Of a stretch of DNA of 42,590 bases, positions 15,323 to 22,558 are shown one piece after another. This stretch comes from a virus. The notes below the pieces were generated by a model that had not been told where the DNA came from, searched no databases, and was given only the letters and a program-made list of their open reading frames with translations. The stretch spans positions 1 to 42,590 of the IMG/VR virus record IMGVR_UViG_3300047321_000105; one strand, given 5' to 3'. A program made the translations under genes and the position numbers. Numbering within the stretch: position 1 is the first letter of the stretch; each line of letters opens with the position of its first letter.

Positions 15323-16597
15323 ATGGCGTCACTCTACAAGCGCCCAGACAGTGATGTGTGGTGGATGGATTACCGGGACCCTTCCGGCAAGCGCCACCGG
15401 GAAACCACCCGCACCACTATTAAGAAGGAAGCTGAGCTGGTTATGGCCCAGGTCATGGCTGGCGTTAAGGCCCAGCGTAAGGCTGGCGCTAAGGTTGGCT
15501 ACGGGCCGACTCTCAAGGAAGCCTATAAGGAAGCCATGAGGGAGTACAAGCCGTGGCGGGATTCAACTGACCAGAAGACCATCAACGCCAACCGCAAGGC
15601 CATTGAGGGCCACTTCGGGGAAGACACCCGGCTGTCAGCTATCAGCCGTGAGGCCATCATCGGGTTCGTCAAAGCCCAGCGCGAAGCGGGCAGAGCGGGC
15701 AGCACGATTAACCAGCGGCTCTCCCAGCTCTCCGTTCTGTTCGATGAGGCCACCGACCACTGGGGCTATGGTGAGCTGGTCAAGCCCCGCATGGTCCGTG
15801 AGAAGGTGGCTGAGGGACGCAAGCGTAGATTCAGCCTGGAGGAAGAGAGCCAGGCGCTGGAGCTGCTGGAGCAGGACCGCAGCGATTACGCCCATGACAT
15901 CGCAGACCTCTTCAGGGTCCTGTTTGATACCGGCTGCCGCATCACTGAGGTCCTGACCATCACGGCCAAGACTTACGACCTGGACAAGCAGCTCATCATT
16001 CTGTGGCATACCAAGAACAAGCAGCCCAGAGGTGTCCCGATGACCCCGCGAGTTCACGCTATCCTCACCGCTCGGTCTCACCTTGAGATGCCGTTCGGGA
16101 CCCTCACGTACAACATCGCATACAAGGCTTGGGCTCGTGTGAGGGATGAGATGGGGTTCTCAGCGGGCGAAGAGTTCGTGCCTCATGTGGTGCGCCATAC
16201 GGCTGGCTCCAGGCTCGCTGATGCTGGCGTGAGTGGTCCGCTCATTCAGCAAATGCTCGGCCACAAGTCCATCCAAACGACCCAAAAGTACATCCACGTT
16301 TCAGCGGCTGGGCTCCGTGGAGTGGCTGATATTCTGGCTGCTACAAGCTCCGTTGGCAGTGCCCAGGACCGTGACCAAAAACGTGACCAAAAGGTGGCCA
16401 CAGAGATGGTTGATGCTGATGTGGTGGTCTACCAAGGTGTTGATTCAAAAGGGAATCTAGCGGAATCGGTTGGCAAACGCGGGACTCATAATCCGCCTCC
16501 GAAAGGACATCGTGGGTTCGAATCCCACCCGGCCCACCAAAATAACCAAAAGAATCAGCCAGTTAGCGACTCTTCAGATACCGAAGACAATCACTAG
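15323..16597 (+). CDS. int: Tyrosine recombinase (integrase)
   Basis: A 424-residue phage integrase. The N-terminus has the arm-binding AP2-like beta pattern (SLYKRPDSDVWWMDYRDPSG), then a SAM-like core-binding domain (about 75-170). The catalytic domain has R206 (DTGCRITEV), H288 and R291 (HVVRH), H314 (LGHKS) and the nucleophile Y323 (QKYIHVS). All catalytic residues are present. The ATG follows GGAGGCC. The last roughly 38 codons run through a tRNA-like sequence (attP), so residues from about 387 (GTHNPPPKGHRGFESHPAHQ) are translated tRNA and would change on integration. It should integrate and excise the phage DNA. A few T7-like phages, such as the cyanophage P-SSP7, are known to carry integrases. 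Confidence 0.95.
   Translation: MASLYKRPDSDVWWMDYRDPSGKRHRETTRTTIKKEAELVMAQVMAGVKAQRKAGAKVGYGPTLKEAYKEAMREYKPWRDSTDQKTINANRKAIEGHFGEDTRLSAISREAIIGFVKAQREAGRAGSTINQRLSQLSVLFDEATDHWGYGELVKPRMVREKVAEGRKRRFSLEEESQALELLEQDRSDYAHDIADLFRVLFDTGCRITEVLTITAKTYDLDKQLIILWHTKNKQPRGVPMTPRVHAILTARSHLEMPFGTLTYNIAYKAWARVRDEMGFSAGEEFVPHVVRHTAGSRLADAGVSGPLIQQMLGHKSIQTTQKYIHVSAAGLRGVADILAATSSVGSAQDRDQKRDQKVATEMVDADVVVYQGVDSKGNLAESVGKRGTHNPPPKGHRGFESHPAHQNNQKNQPVSDSSDTEDNH
16370..16392. repeat. Left arm-type repeat pair CGTGACCAAAA
   Basis: Two perfect direct copies of CGTGACCAAAA at 16370-16380 and 16382-16392, a 12-bp period, about 90 bp left of the attP core and inside the integrase gene. Short direct repeats flanking a core are typical of integrase arm sites. 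Confidence 0.6.
16481..16539 (+). other. attP: attP core: 3' part of a class II tRNA (probably tRNA-Leu)
   Basis: The segment reads as an anticodon loop CTCATAA, a long variable arm (CTCCGAAAGGA), a perfect T arm (GTGGG-TTCGAAT-CCCAC), an acceptor 3' strand CCGGCCC, discriminator A and CCA. The bases to the left (16459-16480) resemble a leucine-type D arm (GCGGAA to AACGC), but the 5' acceptor strand does not pair and the anticodon stem is imperfect. This is therefore not a working tRNA. It is a copy of the 3' end of a host tRNA gene, as used by many tyrosine recombinases. The long variable arm plus A73 points to leucine. The exact crossover cannot be set without the host sequence. Confidence 0.85.
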
Positions 16598-16605
16598 AAC
16601 ATCAC

Positions 16606-16628
16606 CGTGGCCTTAAACGTGGCCAAAT
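16606..16628. repeat. Right arm-type repeat pair CGTGGCC
   Basis: CGTGGCCTTAAA and CGTGGCCAAATG at 16606 and 16618, again a 12-bp period, about 70 bp right of the attP core. The unit differs from the left pair by one base in its core (GTGGCC for GTGACC). Confidence 0.5.
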
Positions 16629-16640
16629 GAACACCAAAAG

Positions 16641-16672
16641 AGCCCCGGCTGGGAAACCAGTGCGGGGCTTTT
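16641..16672 (+). terminator. Intrinsic terminator downstream of int/attP
   Basis: GCCCCG and CGGGGC close a hairpin with an inner CTGG/CCAG stem and a GAAA loop, followed by TTTT. In the free phage it ends integrase transcription. In the prophage it would lie between the rebuilt host tRNA gene and the phage RNA polymerase gene. Confidence 0.8.
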
Positions 16673-16695
16673 CGTTTGTCCAAAAGCCTTCCACT

Positions 16696-16740
16696 CGTGA
16701 CATACCGTGACCACCCGCCTGGACACGGCTGTGACCAAAA
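16696..16740. repeat. Further arm-type repeats right of attP
   Basis: CGTGACA at 16696, CGTGACC at 16706 and TGTGACCAAAA at 16730-16740, related to the 16370-16392 pair. They extend the right arm to about 200 bp from the attP core, a normal arm length for phage integrases. Confidence 0.45.
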
Positions 16741-16747
16741 ACCACCG

Positions 16748-16770
16748 ATAAAAACCCACTCTCGCGGTGG
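16748..16770 (+). promoter_or_regulatory. Phage RNA polymerase promoter P2, upstream of the polymerase gene
   Basis: ATAAAAACCCACTCTCGC with G16764 as predicted +1; it continues GGTGGAGA instead of TCTAC. It is about 200 bp upstream of the polymerase start with a hairpin between, so the polymerase can transcribe its own gene. Confidence 0.75.
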
Positions 16771-16801
16771 AGATGAAATCTCCCTTATAGATACATCTAA
16801 T

Positions 16802-16856
16802 GATTACCCTTAAGTCTAACTAAAGTGTTCCACTAGGGAATGCGTTCCGATATACT
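16802..16856 (+). promoter_or_regulatory. Leader element copy e with a weak host-type promoter
   Basis: GATTACCCTTAAG (16802) and GTGTTCCACTAGGGA (16825-16839) form a copy of the recurrent leader. TATACT at 16851-16856 is a good -10 (5 of 6), but the hexamer 17 bases upstream (TTCCAC) is a poor -35. If functional with an activator, it could supply host transcription to the polymerase gene. Confidence 0.3.
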
Positions 16857-16891
16857 CACGTCTGCTGAATAGCTGACTACCACAGCACCCA

Positions 16892-16927
16892 GCCCTCTCT
16901 GCGTCCTCCCGATGCGGAGGGGCTTTT
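16892..16927 (+). terminator. Hairpin with T-run before the RNA polymerase gene
   Basis: AGCCCTCTCTGC pairs with GCGGAGGGGCT with one bulge and two wobbles, followed by TTTTT. The leader copy f (TGCCCTCAGTCTTCCACTAC, 16931-16950) follows, then AGGAACACATC and the ATG. It may attenuate transcription into the polymerase gene. Confidence 0.6.
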
Positions 16928-16961
16928 TATTGCCCTCAGTCTTCCACTACAGGAACACATC

Positions 16962-19385
16962 ATGACCACCACAGACAACCTCCACGCTCTCCAGATTGAA
17001 CTCGAAGAGGAAGCCATCGGCCTTGGCATGAAGCGCTACAACGAGCAGATGGCCAACGGTGAAGACACCCTGCCGCCTGGCCTGAAGCTCATGAAGGCTG
17101 CCATCGAGCCCACCGCAGCAGCCATTGAGCAGTTCATTGAAGAGGGCCTTAAGGGGGCCGCAGCGCGGTCTGTTGGCATCATCAAGTTCCTGGACCAGTT
17201 CGAAGACCGCAAGCTGGTGGCGTTCATCACAGCCAAGATTGTGTTCAACCACATGGGCAAGATGTCCGTGCTGGGGGCTGTGGCCAATGACGTGGCCAAC
17301 CGGCTGGAGGACTGCCTGAACTTCGATGCGCTGAAGGCCGCTGAGCCCAAGCTTTATAAGCAACTGCTGAAGAAGATTGAACACAGCCGCGATGAGCGCC
17401 ACCGCCACATCGTGCTGCGGGTCCAGCAGAAGTTCGCCAAGGTGGCCACCATCACCTGGGGCAAGGCTGAAAAGATTCGCCTGGGCACCACGCTGATTCA
17501 CCTCTTCGCTGACGCTACGGGCCTGGTGGAGATTAAGGAGTACGTGCGTGGGCCGAACGACACCCCTCACATCGTTGCGCCCACTGAAGCCACCGCTAAG
17601 TGGCTCGCTGATGGCCATGCTCGGTGCGCCCTGATGAGCCCCATGTGTATGCCTATGGTGGTCAAGCCGCTTCCCTGGACTGGCCCGTTCGGTGGTGGCT
17701 ACCTGACCAAGCCGATGCGCTTCCCGCTCATCAAGACGGCCAACCGGAACTACCTGGAGGACCTGAAGCAGGTTGATATGCCGATGGTCTACGCCAGCGT
17801 GAACGCTCTCCAGGAAACCCCGTGGGCCATCAATAAGGCTGTCTTCCACGTCATGCGCGAGGTGTGGGATGGGGGTGGCCGCATGGGCAAGCTCCCCAGC
17901 CGTGAGCCGCAAGAACTCCCGCCCAAGCACTTCGACCTGGAGAACCCGGATGCTGAAGAGCTGAAGGCATGGAAGAAGCAGGCCGCTGGTGTCTATGAGA
18001 GCAACATCCGGAACGCCTCCAAGCGGGCTGGGATGTCATCCAAGCTGTGGATGGCTGAGAAGTTCGAAGACATCGAGCGGTTCTACTACGTCCACAATCT
18101 GGACTGGCGGGGCCGTGCGTACCCTGTGGCCACCTTCCTGAACCCGCAAGGCTCAGACTCCGATAAGGCGCTCCTTCAGTTTGCCGATGGCTACCCGCTG
18201 GGCGAGAACGGTGCGCGCTGGCTGGCCATCCACGGGGCCAACACCTTCGGCATTGACAAGGTGACCTTCGAAGAGCGCATTAGCTGGGTGGAAGACCACC
18301 AGGAGCAGATTCTGGAGGCTGCCATGAACCCGCTGGATGGTTCCCGCTGGTGGGCTGAGGCCGATAGCCCGTACATGTTCCTGGCGTTCTGCTATGAGTG
18401 GCTGGCGCTCTCAATGCACACCGACCTGGGCAAGCCGCAGGAAGAGTTCATGAGCTACCTGCCGTGTTCGTGGGATGGCGCTTGCAATGGCCTTCAGAAC
18501 TTCTCAGCGCTGCTGAAGGATGCCGTGGGTGGCGCTGCTGTTGGTCTGGTCCCCAGTGACAAGCCTTCGGACATCTATACAGAGGTCTGCAATGCAGCCA
18601 ATGTGCTGATGGCTCAGGAAGCCCTGGAAGGCCACGAGCTGGCCATGAAGTGGCAAGGCAAGATGACCCGTAAGCTGTCCAAGCAGAACACCATGACGAC
18701 CCCTTACGGGGCCACCAAGCGGGGCATGTGCCAGCAGATTGAGTCTGTCTTCCAGAAGATGAAGGCTGAGGGCGCTGACATCACCGTGGACCTGAAGGAT
18801 TGCCAGTATCTGGCTGATACCAATTACCAGGCCATCGGTAAGGTGGTGGTGGCCGCTCACGCAGCTATGGACTGGCTCAGGGATGCCGCTAAGGTGGCCG
18901 CTTCAGACTCGCTGCCCATCCGCTGGGTTACTCCGAGTGGTCTGCTGGTGTTGCAGGACTACCGCCAGATGGTTGGTCAGCGGCTGGACTTCGACGTGGC
19001 AGGTAAGCGTGTCCGCATGATGCTGAAGGATGAAGGTGACAAGCTGGATGGTCGCAAGCAATCAGCGGGCATCTCTCCGAACTTTATCCATTCCTTGGAT
19101 GCAGCCCACATGATGCGCACGGTGAACTACTGCCTGGAGCGTGGCGTGACCTCCTTCGCAATGATCCATGACAGCTACGGCGCACATGCAGGGCTCGCTG
19201 AGACTCTGCGGTTCTGCCTGAAGCGGGCCTTCGTGGACCAGTACAGCGGTGATGTGCTGGGTGACTTCAGGAACCAGCTCGGTGAGCAACTGACACCTGA
19301 ACTGGCTGCTGAGCTGCCCCCGCTGCCCACCAGCGGCGCCCTGGATTTGGAAGGTGTGATGCACTCGGACTATTTCTTTGCCTGA
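16962..19385 (+). CDS. T7-type single-subunit RNA polymerase
   Basis: An 807-residue DNA-directed RNA polymerase (T7 gp1 is 883 aa). Recognised blocks: DWRGRAYPVATFLNPQGSD, equivalent to the T7 DWRGRVYAV region; D505 in DGACNGLQNFSALLKD; K574 and Y582 in SKQNTMTTPYGA, with the same 8-residue spacing as T7 K631/Y639; and D737 in IHDSYG. All catalytic residues are present, so it should be active. It transcribes middle and late genes from the five promoters listed here. The ATG follows AGGAACACATC. Unlike T7, an integrase and attP lie directly upstream and one phage promoter precedes the gene. Confidence 0.98.
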   Translation: MTTTDNLHALQIELEEEAIGLGMKRYNEQMANGEDTLPPGLKLMKAAIEPTAAAIEQFIEEGLKGAAARSVGIIKFLDQFEDRKLVAFITAKIVFNHMGKMSVLGAVANDVANRLEDCLNFDALKAAEPKLYKQLLKKIEHSRDERHRHIVLRVQQKFAKVATITWGKAEKIRLGTTLIHLFADATGLVEIKEYVRGPNDTPHIVAPTEATAKWLADGHARCALMSPMCMPMVVKPLPWTGPFGGGYLTKPMRFPLIKTANRNYLEDLKQVDMPMVYASVNALQETPWAINKAVFHVMREVWDGGGRMGKLPSREPQELPPKHFDLENPDAEELKAWKKQAAGVYESNIRNASKRAGMSSKLWMAEKFEDIERFYYVHNLDWRGRAYPVATFLNPQGSDSDKALLQFADGYPLGENGARWLAIHGANTFGIDKVTFEERISWVEDHQEQILEAAMNPLDGSRWWAEADSPYMFLAFCYEWLALSMHTDLGKPQEEFMSYLPCSWDGACNGLQNFSALLKDAVGGAAVGLVPSDKPSDIYTEVCNAANVLMAQEALEGHELAMKWQGKMTRKLSKQNTMTTPYGATKRGMCQQIESVFQKMKAEGADITVDLKDCQYLADTNYQAIGKVVVAAHAAMDWLRDAAKVAASDSLPIRWVTPSGLLVLQDYRQMVGQRLDFDVAGKRVRMMLKDEGDKLDGRKQSAGISPNFIHSLDAAHMMRTVNYCLERGVTSFAMIHDSYGAHAGLAETLRFCLKRAFVDQYSGDVLGDFRNQLGEQLTPELAAELPPLPTSGALDLEGVMHSDYFFA

Positions 19386-19426
19386 GGTGTTCCACATGTG
19401 CATGTGTTGCTAAATAGAATGTGGGG

Positions 19427-19450
19427 ATAAAAACCCACTCTCGCTCTACC
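19427..19450 (+). promoter_or_regulatory. Phage RNA polymerase promoter P3
   Basis: ATAAAAACCCACTCTCGCTC with G19443 as predicted +1, 40 bp after the polymerase stop. A terminator begins 13 bases after the predicted start point, so transcripts would begin with its hairpin. Confidence 0.8.
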
Positions 19451-19455
19451 AAACG

Positions 19456-19482
19456 ACCCTCAGCAATTCCGCTGGGGGTTTT
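19456..19482 (+). terminator. Terminator downstream of the RNA polymerase gene
   Basis: ACCCTCAGC/GCTGGGGGT stem of 9 bp (one G-T pair), 6-base loop, then TTTT. By position it probably ends host-polymerase early transcription, like the T7 early terminator, while phage polymerase started at P3 reads past it. Confidence 0.75.
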
Positions 19483-19499
19483 CTCATTCTGGAGGCCGC

Positions 19500-19691
19500 A
19501 TGAAGCGATACACGTTTGTCGCAGATGCCCTGTCGGTACATGGCAGTCAAACGTACTTCGTTGATGCCGCGTCCGAAGAGGATGCGCGGAAGCTCGTTGA
19601 AAAAGGCCAAGGTGAATTCCTTTATGAAGAGCTTGAAGTACAGGACCTAGGTCCGTTCCAGCTCTGCGATGTGGAAGACATCCCCGCCTAA
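19500..19691 (+). CDS. 63-aa hypothetical
   Basis: CTGGAGGCC precedes the ATG at 19500. The small acidic protein has a beta-alpha-beta look: KRYTFVADAL, then EEDARKLVEKG, then a C-terminal acidic end. First gene after promoter P3. No family was recognised. Confidence 0.6.
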   Translation: MKRYTFVADALSVHGSQTYFVDAASEEDARKLVEKGQGEFLYEELEVQDLGPFQLCDVEDIPA

Positions 19692-19710
19692 AACCCCACT
19701 CTCGCTCTAC
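19689..19710 (+). promoter_or_regulatory. Phage RNA polymerase promoter P4
   Basis: TAAAACCCCACTCTCGCTCT with G19704 as predicted +1. Its first bases are the stop codon of the preceding gene. It drives the middle DNA-metabolism genes. Confidence 0.8.
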
Positions 19711-19753
19711 AAACCGCACCCACAACTTTTTACCCACATCTGAAAGGCTTCAC

Positions 19754-19912
19754 ATGATTATCGTCCGCACTCTCAAGACCGTTGGCGGCATCCGCAGCGG
19801 CGCTAAAGGCACCCGCAAGCTGAACCGCTTTGCTCGTGCTCATGGCTTCCACACCTTCGCAGCGATGAAGGCTGACTTTGACCTCCGCATGAAGGGCTAC
19901 CTGGTCGAATGA
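19754..19912 (+). CDS. 52-aa basic hypothetical
   Basis: The ATG at 19754 follows GAAAGGCTTCAC. A basic, Gly-rich protein (KTVGGIRSGAKGTRKLNRFA) ending with an amphipathic helix. Four-base overlap with the next gene. First gene of the P4 unit. Nucleic-acid binding is possible from charge alone. Confidence 0.55.
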   Translation: MIIVRTLKTVGGIRSGAKGTRKLNRFARAHGFHTFAAMKADFDLRMKGYLVE

Positions 19913-20169
19913 ACAAGGACCAACTGAATTCAGTGGTGTCGTTCCATGCAGTAGAGGCAGCTTATGCGGCTGTCTCTGCTGTCCAGGCGATGCCCAAAGC
20001 AAAACAAGTGGCTGGCGTAGCGGTGCTGTTCGCGGTCATCTGCGAAGAGCTGAAGCTGGACCCCAGCGAACTCATCAACAAAGCCCAGCGGATGTCGAAA
20101 GATGCCGATGGGTTCTTCACGAGGGAGATGAAGGCTCTCCGTGATTACGTGCAAGGTGAACTGAAATGA
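19909..20169 (+). CDS. 86-aa helical hypothetical
   Basis: Overlaps both neighbours by ATGA. An all-helical pattern with a hydrophobic helix (QVAGVAVLFAVICEELKL, about 32-50) and a C-terminal charged helix. Looks like a soluble helical bundle; no family recognised. Confidence 0.6.
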   Translation: MNKDQLNSVVSFHAVEAAYAAVSAVQAMPKAKQVAGVAVLFAVICEELKLDPSELINKAQRMSKDADGFFTREMKALRDYVQGELK

Positions 20170-20495
20170 ACGACGACATCAAGCAGCTCCAGGAGGGGGT
20201 GGAAAGCGCAAAAGAGCGCGTGGCTAACTGGATTTCGGTACTGAAGGAGCGTGAGGCTGAGCTGGAAGCTGCCGTGAAGAATGCGTTTCAGCCGTTCGAC
20301 CTGGTCATTAAGGTAACCAACCGTGGCCAAGCGAAGGCTCTCCGCAGACTGGCCGGCGCTGACGTTCGTATGGCTGATGCGCTCTACGGAGTCGCTAGAG
20401 GTGAATACGACAGGCTTGATGCTGGCTCAGCTATTTCCACAGCTCTGGACCCGCTCTTTCGCCACATCGAGCTGAATGGTGACTACCGGCCATGA
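20166..20495 (+). CDS. 109-aa hypothetical with coiled coil
   Basis: The first 40 residues form a charged heptad-like helix (KQLQEGVESAKERVANWISV). The rest includes TNRGQAKALRRLAGADVRMAD. It overlaps the previous and next genes. No family was recognised. Confidence 0.55.
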   Translation: MNDDIKQLQEGVESAKERVANWISVLKEREAELEAAVKNAFQPFDLVIKVTNRGQAKALRRLAGADVRMADALYGVARGEYDRLDAGSAISTALDPLFRHIELNGDYRP

Positions 20496-20644
20496 CCCAC
20501 GCTGACTTCCTCTGTGCCCAGGCAGAAACCCACTGGGCATCCGGCAATCCCCTCCCTGTTGACCTGTTCATGAAGATGCAAGCAGAAGGCATCGACGTGG
20601 ACCAGGCTGAACACTCTTTCCAACTCATCCAGCAATACAACTGA
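20492..20644 (+). CDS. 50-aa hypothetical
   Basis: Starts inside the stop of the previous gene (CATGA). An acidic small helical protein ([20 protein letters not shown], then [18 protein letters not shown]). One base separates it from the ssDNA-binding protein start. It may be translationally coupled to that gene. Unknown function. Confidence 0.5.
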   Translation: MTHADFLCAQAETHWASGNPLPVDLFMKMQAEGIDVDQAEHSFQLIQQYN

Positions 20645-20645
20645 C

Positions 20646-21344
20646 ATGGCAGATAAACGACCCAAGCTGTTCAAGGCGAACACCCCGCGCGGCATCTTCA
20701 AGTACCCCGCACTGACCAAGCCGGACTTCGGTAATGAGAAGTTCCCGAAGCCGGATGGTGAGTACAAGGTTCAACTCGTGCTGACTGAAGACGAAGCTGC
20801 ACCGCTCATCAAGAAGCTCCAGCCGGAGTACGAGAAGGCGATGGAAGCCGCTGAAGCGGAGTTCAAGACCCTCAAGGTGGAACAGCGCAAGAAGCTGAAG
20901 GAGGTCACGAAGAACGACCTCTACGCCACTGAGTATGACCAGGAGACTGAAGAGCCGACTGGCAACCTCATCTTCAAGTTCACGATGAAGGCATCGGGCA
21001 AGAACAAGAAGGGCGAGAGCTGGACCCGCAAGCCGTCCATCTTCAACGCCAAGGGCATCTCACTGAAGAACCCTCCGAGCATCTGGGGTGGCTCTGAAGG
21101 CATCGTTGCGTTCGAAGCAAGCCCGTACTTCATTCCAGGCACTGGCGCTGCTGGTCTCTCGCTGCGCTTGCAGGCAGTCCAACTGCTGGAGCTTGTCAGT
21201 GAAGGCTCGCGTTCGGCTTCGAGCTTCGGCTTTGGTCAGGAAGAGGGCTACGAAGAGGCTGATGAGATGCCTTCGGGTGACTCTTCCGATGACGCTGGTG
21301 AATCCACTGGTGCAGCTTCGTCGGAACAAATTGACGAGTTCTGA
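20646..21344 (+). CDS. ssDNA-binding protein, T7 gp2.5-like
   Basis: 232 residues, the same length as T7 gp2.5. An OB-fold core over about residues 1-180 with [23 protein letters not shown] and a conserved [15 protein letters not shown] block, then a strongly acidic C-terminal tail ending in IDEF. The acidic tail with a terminal Phe is the gp2.5 hallmark and binds DNA polymerase and helicase. It coats single-stranded DNA in replication and recombination. The gene directly precedes endonuclease I, as in T7. Confidence 0.95.
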   Translation: MADKRPKLFKANTPRGIFKYPALTKPDFGNEKFPKPDGEYKVQLVLTEDEAAPLIKKLQPEYEKAMEAAEAEFKTLKVEQRKKLKEVTKNDLYATEYDQETEEPTGNLIFKFTMKASGKNKKGESWTRKPSIFNAKGISLKNPPSIWGGSEGIVAFEASPYFIPGTGAAGLSLRLQAVQLLELVSEGSRSASSFGFGQEEGYEEADEMPSGDSSDDAGESTGAASSEQIDEF

Positions 21345-21751
21345 TGGCTCGTGCTGGTTACGGTGCGCGGCACGTTGAAGCCGCGTATCGCTCTGGTCTG
21401 GAAGAGGCTGTTGCAGAACAGCTTCGCCAGGCTGGAGTGGTTGCCGCGTATGAGGAAGAAAAGATTCCCTACGTGACCCCAGCGACACCCCATAAGTACA
21501 CGCCTGATTTTCGACTTCCGAACGGTATCTACATCGAGACCAAGGGCCGCTTTGAAACGGCTGACCGGAAGAAACACCTACTCATCAAAGACCAGCATCC
21601 AGGCCTAGACATCCGCTTTGTATTCACCCGCTCGAAGACCACCATCAGCAAGGCCAGTAAGACGACCTATGCGGACTGGTGCCTGAAAAACGGATTTCAA
21701 TACGCGGACAAATGGATTCCTGATGCGTGGCTCAAGGAGAAACTGAAGTGA
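21344..21751 (+). CDS. Endonuclease I (Holliday-junction resolvase), T7 gp3-like
   Basis: 135 residues (T7 gp3 is 149). The catalytic set of the T7 endonuclease I fold is present: Glu in SGLEEAV, Asp in YTPDFRLPNG, and Glu plus Lys in IYIETKG. It resolves branched DNA and helps degrade host DNA. It overlaps the SSB stop by one base (TGATG) and the next small ORF by 4 bases. Confidence 0.95.
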   Translation: MARAGYGARHVEAAYRSGLEEAVAEQLRQAGVVAAYEEEKIPYVTPATPHKYTPDFRLPNGIYIETKGRFETADRKKHLLIKDQHPGLDIRFVFTRSKTTISKASKTTYADWCLKNGFQYADKWIPDAWLKEKLK

Positions 21752-21834
21752 AGACGCATTGGTTTGAAATTGCCGTGCTGACGTTCTTCGTGGCTGACCT
21801 TGTGACCAACGTGCTGGTCCTGTTCAAACACTAA
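21748..21834 (+). CDS. 28-aa membrane peptide (GTG start, putative)
   Basis: A GTGA overlap with the endonuclease stop and AAGGAG upstream support translation. The product is a single hydrophobic helix (EIAVLTFFVADLVTNVLVLF) ending KH. Its role is unknown. Confidence 0.45.
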   Translation: MKTHWFEIAVLTFFVADLVTNVLVLFKH

Positions 21835-21844
21835 GGAGCAACAC

Positions 21845-22048
21845 ATGAAAGTCAAGCATACCCAGAATGGCAACGTGAAGGTCACCCTCACGATGGAGCA
21901 AGCAGCACACCTCCAATGCCTGCTGAACGTTTCGCATTTCATCAGCGAACGCCAACTGGACGAAACCTACACGCACGTCAGCGAGCAGTCGAACGCTGAG
22001 CTGTACTTCGCTCTGGATGAGGCAGGCATCGAACGGCACCACGGTTAA
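21845..22048 (+). CDS. 67-aa hypothetical
   Basis: TAAGGAG lies 7 bases before the ATG. The pattern is a beta-hairpin (VKHTQNGNVKVTLTMEQAAH) then helices with NVSHFISERQLDETY. The stop overlaps the amidase start by one base. No family was recognised. Confidence 0.6.
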   Translation: MKVKHTQNGNVKVTLTMEQAAHLQCLLNVSHFISERQLDETYTHVSEQSNAELYFALDEAGIERHHG

Positions 22049-22506
22049 TGTCCAAGCTGACCGCTGACTCAGTGGTCTACATCGTAGTCCATTGTTCCAA
22101 CACTAAGCCCCGCCAGAAGGTCGATAAGGCATACATGGAGAGAGTCCACCGGCTGAAAGGCAGGCTCTGGATTGGCTACCACTATGTCATCGACCGCAAG
22201 GGCAACATCGAAACTGGGCGAGCCTTAGACCAAATTGGTGGCCACGCTCCGGGCTTCGATAACAAGTCCATCGGCATCTGCATGGCGGGCGGGCTGGACC
22301 AGGCAGGTAATCGCACGGACAACTTCACCGAAGTCCAACGTGAGAACCTCCTTCAGCTCATCGCAGTGCTTCACCAGCAGTTCCCTAAAGCCATCGTAGT
22401 GGGCCACCGTGACCTTCCTAACGCGAAGACCGAGTGCCCTAACTTCGATGTCAAGCAGTTCCTCCAGGAGTCAGGCTATGTACAGCCGATTCATGGCGCG
22501 AGTTGA
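22048..22506 (+). CDS. N-acetylmuramoyl-L-alanine amidase, T7 gp3.5-like
   Basis: 152 residues (T7 lysozyme is 151). Zinc ligands are in VVHCS, GHRDLP and the Cys of KTECPNFDV, with the catalytic Lys and Tyr (IGYHYV) also present. In T7 this protein cuts the peptidoglycan amide bond and also binds and inhibits the phage RNA polymerase late in infection; the second role is likely but not provable here. The phage also encodes a separate GH24 endolysin (25359), so the amidase may serve mainly in regulation. Confidence 0.95.
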   Translation: MSKLTADSVVYIVVHCSNTKPRQKVDKAYMERVHRLKGRLWIGYHYVIDRKGNIETGRALDQIGGHAPGFDNKSIGICMAGGLDQAGNRTDNFTEVQRENLLQLIAVLHQQFPKAIVVGHRDLPNAKTECPNFDVKQFLQESGYVQPIHGAS

Positions 22507-22558
22507 AGAGTGGTTGAAGCGGCTCTTCGAAGCTCCGCTCTCGCTGTCTCTCCGTTAA
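22478..22558 (+). CDS. 26-aa amphipathic peptide (putative)
   Basis: A frame starting inside the amidase end: ARVEEWLKRLFEAPLSLSLR is strongly amphipathic with a Trp. A CAGGAG lies upstream, at some distance. It fills half of an otherwise empty 120-bp gap. Weak evidence. Confidence 0.25.
   Translation: MYSRFMARVEEWLKRLFEAPLSLSLR

Noticed and set aside
16459-16539. Functional phage tRNA gene
   Set aside because: The 5' acceptor strand does not pair with the 3' strand and the anticodon stem is imperfect; an attP remnant explains it better.
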